From JACZST01 sp036985755 (GTDB lineage: Bacteria; Actinomycetota; Acidimicrobiia; Spongiisociales; UBA5794): DNA of 14,418 bases. This document shows, piece by piece, positions 7,634 to 14,292 of this stretch (the stretch's first letter is position 1; every line of letters starts with the position of its first letter). Under the pieces are notes generated by a model that was given only the letters and a program-made list of their open reading frames with translations, searched no databases and was not told the DNA's origin. Location: NCBI GenBank assembly GCA_036985755.1, contig BTQG01000059.1, forward strand, positions 1 through 14,418, read 5' to 3'. Both the position numbers and the translations under genes were made by a program.

Positions 7634-9319
7634 CTATGGGGCACACCTCACGGTGACCGACGACGGCGCCGGGTCGGCAATCGTCGTCCTGGTGGCAAGG
7701 CCCCCCGGCCAGCGCACCAGAATCTCTGAGCCCGGAAGCGGCCTTCCCACGACTACCTCCGGTGCGTGCGATCCGAGGAAGCTGTGGGCGGCAAGGAGCT
7801 GGGTGATCGTGCCCGACTCGGTACCAACCGAAACCACAGCGCCCCTGGCCGGGCACCCCGGGGCCGGGCGCACGGTGATGGACGTGCCCGTGCTGTCGTT
7901 GCGGTAGAGAATGGGGCCGGCGCCGAGCCGGGTAACGACGAAATCGGTATCCCCATCATTATCGATGTCGCCCATGGCGAGACCGCGCCCCGGCCCTTCC
8001 CAGCCCAGGGCAAGTTTCGACCAGGCATCGGCATAACGCCCGTCGCCCAGGCCGAGGAATATCGCTGGTGGATCGTCCATCTCGATGCTGGTACCGCCGA
8101 TCTTGTTCTCGACGTTGTGGAAGGGGAAACCGCCGTTGACGACGACCAGATCGAGGATCCCGTCGAGGTTGATATCGGCGGCACCCGACGCCCACGAGCT
8201 CGACACCACGCTGTCATCGGCACCGGGAGGGCGGATGCGGGCCGCACCGGAGTCGAAGGTGGGGGTGAAGCCGCTTGCTGTGCCGACCAGGAACTCGTTC
8301 TCCCCGATGTCGCTCAGATATCCGTCGAGCACACCATCACCGGTGAGGTCGGCGACGGTGACTCCCATGCCATCGATCTCCATGGCGACGCCGAGGTCGG
8401 GGGCGATGTCTTGCCAGGTTCCGTCTTCGGTCCTGGTGTACAGCGAGTCAGCCCCGCTCTGCCAACCGACGTCTCTCGTCACCCAGATGTCCAAGGCGCC
8501 GTCGCCGTCGACGTCCGCGATCTCGGCGGCAAGGGACTTTCCCCCACTGGAAGGCAAGGCCACCGCCTCGAAGGCGCGCCGGCGGACCTGGTGGAACAAC
8601 ACATCTTGCGCCGACTCGCCATAGGCGATGCGCACGATGTCGAGCAAACCGTCGCCGTCGAGATCGGCGGTGGCGAAACCGGTGCTCATATTGCCTCCGG
8701 GCAGGGTCGTGGTCACGGCGAGCGGGAAGGCACGTGTTGTCACCCACGGGTCGCCCCAGATGACGAGGACGTCACCTTGTTGCGGGCCCATCAAAATGTC
8801 CCCAAGGCCGTCGCCGTCGAGATCGGCGATGGCGGTGCTCAGCATCTCGCCCCCAAAACCTTTGGGCACTCCGTCGGCGGGCACGAACCGGTCGCCATCG
8901 TTGAAGAAGATCCCGGCGTTCCCTCCGGTGAGCACCAGATCGAGCAGACCATCGCCGTCCAGGTCACCGAGGGCGGCCCCGCCGCTCAGATGGGAACGCG
9001 ATGTGTTGATCCATTGCCCGAGGCCCCACTCGCTGGTGGCGTCGGTGAGCTGGGGAAGAGGAACTTCCGGTGAAAGCTCGTACAACGATTCGGTGAGGTT
9101 GCCGGGGTCTCCGCCCGTTTGGCGAAAGACCCGGATCGCTACGATGGCCGCCACCACCACGGATACGAGAATCAACACCAGACCAGCTATCAAGATCCGG
9201 CGTTCCGGCCTCCGGGAACTGTCGATCACTCCGGGCTCACCGGGCGGAAGATCCCGCACCCCATCGGCCACGTCGCTTCGGTCGAGGGTGGGCTCTCTAT
9301 CGTGTGGCACAACGGGCAA
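7634..9319 (-). CDS. membrane-anchored FG-GAP/VCBS repeat protein, CRTAC1-like, with UnbV/ASPIC C-terminus
   Basis: This is a 561-residue protein with a charged N-terminal part, one membrane helix (about 42-62, uncleaved anchor likely) and a large extracytoplasmic beta-propeller-type region. Seven calcium loops of the form D-x-x-x-D-G-x-x-D occur near residues 119, 167, 219, 269, 324, 382 and 451, five of them as canonical DxDGDG or close. They are the FG-GAP repeats typical of integrin-like propellers. The C-terminal part (about 479-561), with ILVRWPGG, matches the ASPIC/UnbV domain that ends CRTAC1-family proteins. Function in bacteria is mostly unknown; adhesion or matrix binding is inferred. 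TTG at 9319 is the most upstream start and GTG at 9310 is an alternative; neither has a clear ribosome-binding site. It diverges from the MgtC gene across 96 bases. Confidence 0.85.
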   Translation of the reverse strand: MPVVPHDREPTLDRSDVADGVRDLPPGEPGVIDSSRRPERRILIAGLVLILVSVVVAAIVAIRVFRQTGGDPGNLTESLYELSPEVPLPQLTDATSEWGLGQWINTSRSHLSGGAALGDLDGDGLLDLVLTGGNAGIFFNDGDRFVPADGVPKGFGGEMLSTAIADLDGDGLGDILMGPQQGDVLVIWGDPWVTTRAFPLAVTTTLPGGNMSTGFATADLDGDGLLDIVRIAYGESAQDVLFHQVRRRAFEAVALPSSGGKSLAAEIADVDGDGALDIWVTRDVGWQSGADSLYTRTEDGTWQDIAPDLGVAMEIDGMGVTVADLTGDGVLDGYLSDIGENEFLVGTASGFTPTFDSGAARIRPPGADDSVVSSSWASGAADINLDGILDLVVVNGGFPFHNVENKIGGTSIEMDDPPAIFLGLGDGRYADAWSKLALGWEGPGRGLAMGDIDNDGDTDFVVTRLGAGPILYRNDSTGTSITVRPAPGCPARGAVVSVGTESGTITQLLAAHSFLGSHAPEVVVGRPLPGSEILVRWPGGLATRTTIADPAPSSVTVRCAP

Positions 9320-9415
9320 GGTACTGCGCCGCCCGAGAAAGACGGCTGCAAACCCTCGCTGCCCGGTGTCGGCGGTGAAACAGGTCCTGGCCCCAGAGTC
9401 TCTCGAGGTGGCAGG

Positions 9416-9856
9416 ATGAACGTGCCATCAGAGGTTGACCTGCTGCTTCGTGTCTTGTTGGCTGCGCTGCTCGGTGGTGCCATCGGCTTCGATCGCGAGA
9501 TCCGGCACAAACCGGCAGGGATGCGCACCCACATGCTGGTCGCCGTCGGCTCCGCCTTGTTCTACGCCGCCGGCGTCCTGATCCTGGGTGAGGCCACCGG
9601 CGCCAACGTTGCCGGGGACGTGCTGCGGGTTCCTGCCGCCATCGTGACCGGTGTCGGTTTCCTGGGTGCCGGCGCCATCCTCCGCGCCGGGGATCGGGTG
9701 ACCGGCATGACCACGGCGGCCGGGATATGGGTCGTGGCCTCGATCGGCCTGCTCACCGCGGCGGGATTCTTCCTGCTGGCGGTTGGAGGCACCGTCCTGG
9801 TGTTGCTGATCGTCAACCTCCTGGGCTGGATCTACGGCCGATTCTCTGGCCCGTAA
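9416..9856 (+). CDS. MgtC/SapB family membrane protein
   Basis: This is a 146-residue integral membrane protein of the MgtC/SapB family, with four to five hydrophobic segments. Hallmarks are GGAIGFDREIRHKPAGMRTHMLV (20-42), GVGFLGAGAI (79-88) and the MTTAAGIWVVASIG stretch (98-111). It is the short form and lacks the C-terminal ACT-like domain of MgtC. In pathogens MgtC supports growth at low magnesium and modulates the F1Fo ATP synthase; roles of short family members are unclear. ATG at 9416 is chosen over longer in-frame starts because GAGGTG lies five bases upstream and the family's N-terminus begins here. It is convergent with the next gene, 55 bases away, and shares its upstream region with the FG-GAP gene. 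No magnesium riboswitch is visible in the short leader. Confidence 0.9.
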   Translation: MNVPSEVDLLLRVLLAALLGGAIGFDREIRHKPAGMRTHMLVAVGSALFYAAGVLILGEATGANVAGDVLRVPAAIVTGVGFLGAGAILRAGDRVTGMTTAAGIWVVASIGLLTAAGFFLLAVGGTVLVLLIVNLLGWIYGRFSGP

Positions 9857-9911
9857 CCACCGGCGGCGCGGCGGCGCACCAAGACGAAGCCAACCGGAGC
9901 GATGGGCGGGA

Positions 9912-10268
9912 TTAGGCCGCAGGCAGCGCCAGGGGCTCGACGAACTTCCACACGAGACGCGCTGGCGCTGATGCGGGTATCGCCGACGGGCCAAGCGGTT
10001 CACCGAGACTGACCGGTTGCAGCGCTGTGCGGAAAATCGTGGTCCCGACAGGTACCGTCCAGACCGCCTCGGGGCCATCACCCTTCATCTCTTCCTTACC
10101 GTCGTTGAGCGCCTGGGTGGGTACATACATCACGACACCCTCGGTTACAAGCCCCTCGTCATCATTCGTGCCGATCGGCATCTCGACCGTGATGAGTTTG
10201 TGCTTGCGGCCCAAGAGCGTCTTGGTCAAACCCGTTGGAATGCCGGTGATTGTCCAACTCCCAGCCAT
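9912..10268 (-). CDS. hypothetical 118-residue soluble protein
   Basis: I do not recognise this gene. It encodes a 118-residue protein without signal peptide, membrane helix or Cys. The first part (MAGSWTITGIPTGLTKTLLG) and the alternation of short hydrophobic stretches with Gly/Pro turns suggest a small beta-rich domain. The C-terminal 30 residues are Ala/Pro-rich. The coding call rests on a well-placed GAGGAG ribosome-binding site six bases before ATG at 10268, a frame filling the gap between the MgtC gene and the sigma operon, and amino-acid use that looks like real protein. It has its own leader of about 170 bases after the hairpin at 10441-10471. A TAGGCT sequence on the minus strand at about 10310-10315 could be a -10 box. 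Confidence 0.65.
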   Translation of the reverse strand: MAGSWTITGIPTGLTKTLLGRKHKLITVEMPIGTNDDEGLVTEGVVMYVPTQALNDGKEEMKGDGPEAVWTVPVGTTIFRTALQPVSLGEPLGPSAIPASAPARLVWKFVEPLALPAA

Positions 10269-10382
10269 AGGTGGCTCCTCTCTGGTGTCTCCAATGTGGA
10301 GTGTTGCGAATCAGCCTACGCAACGAGACCCCCAGTCCGCTCCTGAGCCAATCTCGAGGGTGCCGCCCTCGGTCCAAGCTCA

Positions 10383-10400
10383 ACCAGATCTGACCAGATC
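10383..10400. repeat. short direct repeat upstream of the 118-residue gene
   Basis: ACCAGATC occurs twice (10383-10390 and 10393-10400), ten bases apart, about one helical turn. The first copy overlaps the palindrome CAGATCTG. It could be a binding site in the leader region, but nothing else supports this. Confidence 0.4.
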
Positions 10401-10440
10401 GGGCCGAGTCGATCACGGCGCCGGGAGACGGTCCATGGAG

Positions 10441-10471
10441 AAGGGCCCGGCCTCCGGGGAGGCGGGCCCTT
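10441..10471 (-). terminator. hairpin terminator after the sigma/anti-sigma operon
   Basis: AAGGGCCCG-g-CCT pairs with AGG-CGGGCCCTT, with one bulged G and a six-base loop. It lies about 40 bases beyond the stop codon of the minus-strand gene ending at 10512. No T-run follows on that strand. Confidence 0.6.
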
Positions 10472-10511
10472 CGGGATTCGGGTGCGAGTAAGCGCCCGAT
10501 AGGCTCGGGTC

Positions 10512-11324
10512 CTAGCCGTCCACCTCGACAGTCTCATCAGCCTCGGGCGCCTCATCAGCCTCGACAGCCTCATCGGCCTCGTCGGCTTCCGGTGCTTCAT
10601 CGGCCTCGACAGCCTCATCGGCCTCGTCGGCTTCCGGTGCTTCATCGGCCTCAACAGCCTCATCGGCCTCGTCGGCTTCCGGTGCTTCATCGGCCTCAAC
10701 AGCCTCATCGGCCTCGTCGGCTTCCGGTGCTTCATCGGTCTCGACGGCCACATCGATCTCCGGTGCTACATCGGTCTCGACGGCCACATCGATCTCCGGT
10801 GCTACATCGGTCTCGACGGCCACATCGATCTCCGGTGCTACATCCACCTCAACAGCCTCATCCGAATCGACTTGGGCGACCGAGTCGTCGGGATGGGGAA
10901 TGTTGATACCGATGTTGTCGACCGTGTCCGCAACCACGGTTTGCACCGGGTCGGGAAGGTTGCCCGTCGCGGCGAGGGTGCCACCGGTGGCTGCGAGAGC
11001 CATCGATCCCACCAGGATCTTTGCGATCAGGCTCGTAGTTAGAGCGCTAAACACTCTGCGTCTCCTTGTCCTCGGGCGTCTCCTCGCCGTGGAGGCAGAA
11101 GACGCGGGTGTTGGTACGTTGAGAAGGGCCTCTTGGACTGCCATCGACACATGAGTGCTCATCTGTCCCGAGGACGGCGGTGAGACCGCCGCCTGTCGGA
11201 GCTCGATCAGCGCTTGACCCACTCCATGATCCGGATCTGGCGATCCGGTGATCATGGCTTCGAGTCCATCGTCGAGTAGCTGGTCTTTGCTCATCTCGTC
11301 GTAGTCACCCCCGTACCGGCTCAT
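10512..11324 (-). CDS. putative anti-sigma factor with acidic tandem-repeat tail
   Basis: This 270-residue protein is predicted to cross the membrane once. The N-terminal 90 residues are cytoplasmic, with helical segments (MSKDQLLDDGLEAM, then QALIELRQAA) and an Arg-rich patch (RRRPRTRRRR, 81-90). One hydrophobic helix follows at about 95-119, then GNLPDPVQTVVADTVDNIGI (121-140), a stretch I recall from other actinobacterial proteins encoded beside sigma factors. The tail (about 159-270) is entirely acidic: DVAPEIDVAVET repeated three times, then DEAPEADEADEAVEA repeated four times or more. Its start overlaps the stop of the ECF sigma gene (ATGA, 11321-11324), so translation is coupled. Gene order and topology suggest that the N-terminal part binds the sigma factor; I see no zinc HxxxCxxC motif, so this would be a divergent anti-sigma factor. 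Confidence 0.75.
   Translation of the reverse strand: MSRYGGDYDEMSKDQLLDDGLEAMITGSPDPDHGVGQALIELRQAAVSPPSSGQMSTHVSMAVQEALLNVPTPASSASTARRRPRTRRRRVFSALTTSLIAKILVGSMALAATGGTLAATGNLPDPVQTVVADTVDNIGINIPHPDDSVAQVDSDEAVEVDVAPEIDVAVETDVAPEIDVAVETDVAPEIDVAVETDEAPEADEADEAVEADEAPEADEADEAVEADEAPEADEADEAVEADEAPEADEADEAVEADEAPEADETVEVDG
10561..10740 (-). repeat. 45-base tandem repeat, four copies
   Basis: Copies at 10561-10605, 10606-10650, 10651-10695 and 10696-10740 differ by only one to two bases. They encode the acidic unit DEAPEADEADEAVEA in the putative anti-sigma factor. A degenerate partial unit lies at about 10528-10560. Confidence 0.92.
10741..10848 (-). repeat. 36-base tandem repeat, three copies
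   Basis: Copies at 10741-10776, 10777-10812 and 10813-10848 are identical apart from the last few bases of the third. They encode DVAPEIDVAVET. The array abuts the 45-base array and shares the GAxGTNGCNCCGGA core, so one family likely arose from the other. Confidence 0.92.
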
Positions 11325-11872
11325 CTGGTTACGGCCTGCTCGGAAATTCTTCGGCGTAGCCTCTGGAGTGCTCGTCGAGTCAGCTGTTTCACTGCCCCGG
11401 AGCTGATTCTGAGGATCTCGGCGGTCTCGTCGACGCTGAGATCGGCGATGAACCGGAGCGCAACGACGTTGCGCTGAGCTGCTGTGAGTTCGTCCAACAT
11501 GTCCAAAGCCTCTTCATTTCCGATGACAGATATGGCTTCGTCTTCGGCCGAGGTTCCGACGAGCCTGTCGGCCACGGGCTCGTCGGTAAGGGTTTCAGGT
11601 TTCCGGAGAAAGCGCCGGCGCTCGTTGGAGAGGCGATGGTGGGCGATCATGAACACCCACGAACGGAACGACGATATGTCGCCGTCAAACCGTGCGAGGT
11701 TGCGAGCCAACTGGACGAAGGTCTCTCCGACGAGATCCTCAGCGTTCCGTGAACCACGCACCCGGAAATAGCCGAGCAGCTGAGGTGCGATCTCCTCATA
11801 CAGGCGCGTCCACGCCCACTCTTCGCCGAGTTGAGCGGCGCCGATCACCTCTTCGAGACCGTGAAGGCTCAT
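11321..11872 (-). CDS. ECF-type sigma-70 family RNA polymerase sigma factor
   Basis: This is a 183-residue sigma factor with the two domains of the extracytoplasmic-function class. Region 2 (about 20-88) includes AEDLVGETFVQLARNLARF, the core-binding and -10-recognition part, then SFRSWVFMIAHHRLSNERRR. Region 4 (about 126-178) has LTAAQRNVVALRFIADLSVDETAEIL and the recognition helix SSGAVKQLTRRALQRLRRR. It has no sigma-3 domain and no SnoaL-type C-terminal extension. It directs RNA polymerase to a small set of promoters, and activity is probably held by the membrane protein encoded by the overlapping downstream gene. ATG at 11872 lacks a good ribosome-binding site, but the alignment-like domain start supports it. 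The 173-base upstream gap contains repeated GATTCC-type elements that may belong to its promoter. Confidence 0.93.
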   Translation of the reverse strand: MSLHGLEEVIGAAQLGEEWAWTRLYEEIAPQLLGYFRVRGSRNAEDLVGETFVQLARNLARFDGDISSFRSWVFMIAHHRLSNERRRFLRKPETLTDEPVADRLVGTSAEDEAISVIGNEEALDMLDELTAAQRNVVALRFIADLSVDETAEILRISSGAVKQLTRRALQRLRRRISEQAVTR

Positions 11873-11898
11873 ACCGGCCGAATCGACGAAACAGCTCT

Positions 11899-11947
11899 GA
11901 TTCTTGAATTGATTCCGAGCTCTCGCGATCCCGGGCCTCGCGATTCC
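11899..11947. promoter_or_regulatory. repeated GGAATC-like elements upstream of the sigma gene
   Basis: Read on the minus strand, GGAATC (11947-11942), GGGATC (11932-11927), GGAATC (11916-11911) and AGAATC (11904-11899) are spaced 15, 16 and 12 bases apart. The first two sit in a 15-base tandem unit with CGCGAG after the motif. GGAA-type -35 boxes are usual for ECF promoters, but I could not place a matching -10 box, so this is only a candidate site. The rest of the gap (11948-12045) holds a GGAACC/GGTTCC inverted repeat (11951-11979) that may end the upstream transcript. Confidence 0.35.
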
Positions 11948-12045
11948 GCCGGAACCCGACCACCCGCAGAGGCGGTTCCACTATCAGCAGCGGCGGCTAT
12001 GGAGAGGAGCCGGCCGCAACTCCTGAGCTGCTGCCACGGTCTCCG

Positions 12046-13002
12046 CTATCCGTTGGGGCCAGCCGGAATCGTGTCGTTCAGGGTGAAGTGGTCGAACGGT
12101 CCCGCCGCGCTGTAGGCGGTCACTTCTATCCGGTCACCCCAGATTGCGATGTCGAGGTAGTGCAGCACTGAGGCCGCGTATGCGGTGAAACTCGCTCGAT
12201 CGGTAGGTCGGGTCCTGGCGGCGGCGCCGGACACGATGTAGGTGACCCCGACGATCGGTTTCGTCCTTTGATAGTCGTGGTCGTGGCCGGCGAGCACGAG
12301 GTCCACTCCGTAGCGTTCGAAGACCGGCACCCACCTCTCCTGGATGTCCTCGGTGGAGCCGTGATACCCCGCCGAGTAGGCGGGATGATGCATGGTCACG
12401 ATGACCCATGGAGATTCGTTGCCGGCGAGCGTCGATTCGAGCCATCGCAATTGGTCGCGATCGTCCACGAGGTTCGAGTCGAGCCCGATAATGAGCGTCG
12501 GCCCGATTTCGGTGGCGTACCAGCGTCCCGGCATGTCGAGGGCGGCGATCTGCCCGGGAGCGTTTTCGACGTCGTGGTTGCCAAGCACGGGAAGGAGAGC
12601 CGTTCCTTTCTCGAGGATCTTGCCGAAGGGTCCGAATACGGTGGCGCCGAGCCGATCGGGATCACCGTCGGGGTAGACGTTGTCGCCGAGCAGTACCAGG
12701 GCGTCGATCGGGTTTCGGGATGCCGCGTCGGTGACGAGTCCTGCTGTGGCCCATTCGTTGGCGTCGCCGGTTCCGACATCGCCGAGAACGGCGAGGCGCG
12801 CGGCTGGCTTGCTGCTATCTGGGGGCGTATCGAGGGCGATCGTGACGCTCGGTGCACCGACTCTGCCCGGAGCGGCTCCCCATACGACCTCCCAGCGCAT
12901 CGCCGCGAGCGCGGTGCTCGCGATCGCTACAACAGACAGTGCCAGCGCCATGCCACGAACCGCACGGCGCAGCGAGGGAGAGCGGCGTTCGGAGTCCGTC
13001 AT
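12046..13002 (-). CDS. purple-acid-phosphatase-like metallophosphoesterase, exported
   Basis: This is a 318-residue calcineurin-like phosphoesterase with an N-terminal signal or anchor helix (about 14-35). All five metal-binding blocks of the purple acid phosphatase class are present: GDVG (Asp75), LLGDNVYPDG (Asp107, Asn108, Tyr110), GNHD (141-144), MHHPAYSAG (His205 or His206) and GHDHDYQR (239-246). The Tyr in the GDNxY block is the ligand that gives this class its Fe-Tyr centre. It should hydrolyse phosphate esters outside the membrane, perhaps for phosphate scavenging; substrate is not shown. The start at 13002 has AGAGGA about eight bases upstream. It lies just downstream of PepSY gene 1, separated by 73 bases that include a strong hairpin, so it probably has its own promoter or depends on readthrough. 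Confidence 0.9.
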   Translation of the reverse strand: MTDSERRSPSLRRAVRGMALALSVVAIASTALAAMRWEVVWGAAPGRVGAPSVTIALDTPPDSSKPAARLAVLGDVGTGDANEWATAGLVTDAASRNPIDALVLLGDNVYPDGDPDRLGATVFGPFGKILEKGTALLPVLGNHDVENAPGQIAALDMPGRWYATEIGPTLIIGLDSNLVDDRDQLRWLESTLAGNESPWVIVTMHHPAYSAGYHGSTEDIQERWVPVFERYGVDLVLAGHDHDYQRTKPIVGVTYIVSGAAARTRPTDRASFTAYAASVLHYLDIAIWGDRIEVTAYSAAGPFDHFTLNDTIPAGPNG

Positions 13003-13024
13003 GCCTGGTCCTCTGACAGGTCGA

Positions 13025-13052
13025 GGGCCGGACCGCTTGGGCGGTCCGGCCC
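13025..13052 (-). terminator. perfect 12-base-pair hairpin after PepSY gene 1
   Basis: GGGCCGGACCGC (13025-13036) pairs perfectly with GCGGTCCGGCCC (13041-13052) over a TTGG loop. It begins 23 bases past the stop codon of the minus-strand PepSY gene. There is no T-run on that strand, but stem strength makes a terminator the best reading. Confidence 0.7.
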
Positions 13053-13075
13053 TTCAAAGCTTGCTCGTGTCGGTT

Positions 13076-13600
13076 TCAGTCCTCCTGCCCCTCGTCGGGG
13101 TCGTTGTCGCCCCCGTTTTCGTTCTCGTGTTGGATATCGTCGTCGTCAGCCTCGTCAGCCTCGTCGGATTCGTCGTCGTCGGCCTGCTGGTCGAGGACGG
13201 TGCCGTCGCCGGCGTCGACCTTCACGTCGATCTCGCCGCCCGCATCGTCGGTGATCTCAACCGAGTACACGACAGTGCCGTTCTCGTTGTCGAGTTCCAC
13301 CTGCGTCACGTCGCCGGGTACTGCTGCGCTGGCCTTGGAGGCGGCCTCTTCGGCGGTGATCTTCGCGAGACCCTCGAGTTCGCTGGTCTCTTCGGCCTCC
13401 GTCAGGGTTTCGTCCTCGGCCGGTGCCTGCACTGATCCGGTGTAGGCGGGCTCTTGGATCTCTGTGGAGTCCTCGGCAGGAGCAGCGGGGGCGCTGCCGC
13501 CGCCGGTTGCGGCGGCGGCGATTCCGACCGATCCAAGAGCCAGTCCGAGGGCGACTGCGGACGTATAGAGACGTTTCTTGAACGTGGACTTGTCGCTCAT
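13076..13600 (-). CDS. exported PepSY-domain protein, copy 1
   Basis: This is a 174-residue exported protein. A signal peptide (about 1-31) is followed by an Ala/Pro/Glu linker with QEPAYTGSVQAP (49-60), one PepSY domain (about 79-138; ITAEEAASKA helix, then VELDNENG and VYSVEITDD strands and IDVKVDAGDG) and a very acidic C-terminal tail. PepSY domains occur in protease propeptides and in small envelope proteins, where inhibiting or modulating a protease or sensing envelope state is proposed. The AGGA ribosome-binding site is seven bases before ATG at 13600. The next minus-strand gene upstream (13740-14279) is a paralogue with the same domain order and the same upstream repeat array. A strong hairpin separates the two, so each should have its own promoter. 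Confidence 0.9.
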   Translation of the reverse strand: MSDKSTFKKRLYTSAVALGLALGSVGIAAAATGGGSAPAAPAEDSTEIQEPAYTGSVQAPAEDETLTEAEETSELEGLAKITAEEAASKASAAVPGDVTQVELDNENGTVVYSVEITDDAGGEIDVKVDAGDGTVLDQQADDDESDEADEADDDDIQHENENGGDNDPDEGQED

Positions 13601-13609
13601 TCGTGATCC

Positions 13610-13623
13610 TTTCGCTAGCGAAA
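13610..13623. promoter_or_regulatory. perfect palindrome ending at the ribosome-binding site of PepSY gene 1
   Basis: TTTCGCTAGCGAAA is a perfect 14-base inverted repeat. On the minus strand it runs straight into AGGA, forming GCGAAAGGA, the ribosome-binding site of the gene that starts at 13600. It could be an operator or, less likely given the missing loop, an RNA hairpin that affects translation. Confidence 0.5.
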
Positions 13624-13656
13624 CGTTCTGGTCGGATCCAGTATCCGATGAGCGGT

Positions 13657-13682
13657 CTGAATGCCTGCTGAATCAACCTGAA
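13657..13682 (-). promoter_or_regulatory. triple TTCAG direct repeat, candidate response-regulator operator (PepSY gene 1)
   Basis: On the minus strand TTCAG occurs at 13682-13678, 13672-13668 and 13661-13657, with repeat-to-repeat steps of 10 and 11 bases. OmpR/PhoB-family regulators bind direct repeats with this helical spacing. A GATACT element at about 13645-13640 could be the -10 box, which puts the last repeat near -35. The same array stands before the paralogue at 14380-14405. Confidence 0.65.
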
Positions 13683-13692
13683 AGTCGAGCAC

Positions 13693-13722
13693 GGGGCCGG
13701 GCGGAACCTGCCGCCCGGCCCC
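13693..13722 (-). terminator. perfect 12-base-pair hairpin after PepSY gene 2
   Basis: GGGGCCGGGCGG (13693-13704) pairs perfectly with CCGCCCGGCCCC (13711-13722) across the loop AACCTG. It lies 17 bases past the stop codon of the minus-strand gene ending at 13740 and just before the operator-like array of PepSY gene 1. Confidence 0.72.
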
Positions 13723-13739
13723 TGGAGCGGGGAGGGGTG

Positions 13740-14279
13740 TTATCCCTCGTTGTCGCCGTCGGTGTCTTGGCGGACCACTGCGCCACTGCCCGCGTCGACC
13801 TTGAGGTCGATGTGGCTGCCGGAGTCGTCCGTTATCTCCACGCTGTACACGACTGCGCCGTTCTCGTTGTCGAGTTCGACCTCACCGACGGTTCCAGGCA
13901 CAGCCCCCAGTGCGGCCTCTCGAGCCTGATCCGCCGAGATGGTTGCGAGCCCTTCGAGCGTTTTCGCTTCGTCGGCTTCACTCGCCCCCTCATCCTCAGG
14001 CGCGGTGATCGACGTGGCATAGGACGGGTCCTGCGTCTCGGTGGCCTCATCGGCTTCGGCCACTCCGTCCGTTTCCACGGCCCTCAGGATGTCGTCATTG
14101 GCCGCGGCAGTCCCGCCTAAATCGGTTGCGGCGCCCCGGCTCACCTGGGCGGTGGGCTCTGGGATCGGTGTGGGGCCCGGGCTGATCGCCCACCCCACAC
14201 CCACCGATCCCAGGGCCAAACCCAGGGCGGCGGCGCCTGTGACAATGGCGCTGCGGGCTCTCACTGTCCTGTTGCGCAT
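13740..14279 (-). CDS. exported PepSY-domain protein, copy 2
   Basis: This is a 179-residue paralogue of copy 1. A basic N-region and hydrophobic segment (about 1-31) are followed by a Pro-rich linker with EADEATETQDPSYATSITAP (75-94), then one PepSY domain (about 111-172; ISADQAREAALGAV, VELDNENG, VYSVEITDDSG, IDLKVDAGSG). Shared sequence in the strands and in the Q-[DE]-P-[AS]-Y linker shows descent from one ancestor. Unlike copy 1 it lacks the long acidic C-terminal tail. The frame is open to an ATG at 14297, but that ATG lies just before AAAGGAG, the ribosome-binding site of the ATG at 14279, so the inner start is chosen. Any partner two-component system is outside the window. Confidence 0.9.
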   Translation of the reverse strand: MRNRTVRARSAIVTGAAALGLALGSVGVGWAISPGPTPIPEPTAQVSRGAATDLGGTAAANDDILRAVETDGVAEADEATETQDPSYATSITAPEDEGASEADEAKTLEGLATISADQAREAALGAVPGTVGEVELDNENGAVVYSVEITDDSGSHIDLKVDAGSGAVVRQDTDGDNEG

Positions 14280-14292
14280 CTGTTGCTCCTTT

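Noticed and set aside
7766..9073. Long plus-strand open frame opposite the FG-GAP gene
   Set aside because: It is antisense to a gene with seven clear calcium loops and a family C-terminus. GC-rich codon bias alone opens such frames, and its translation has no recognisable domain.
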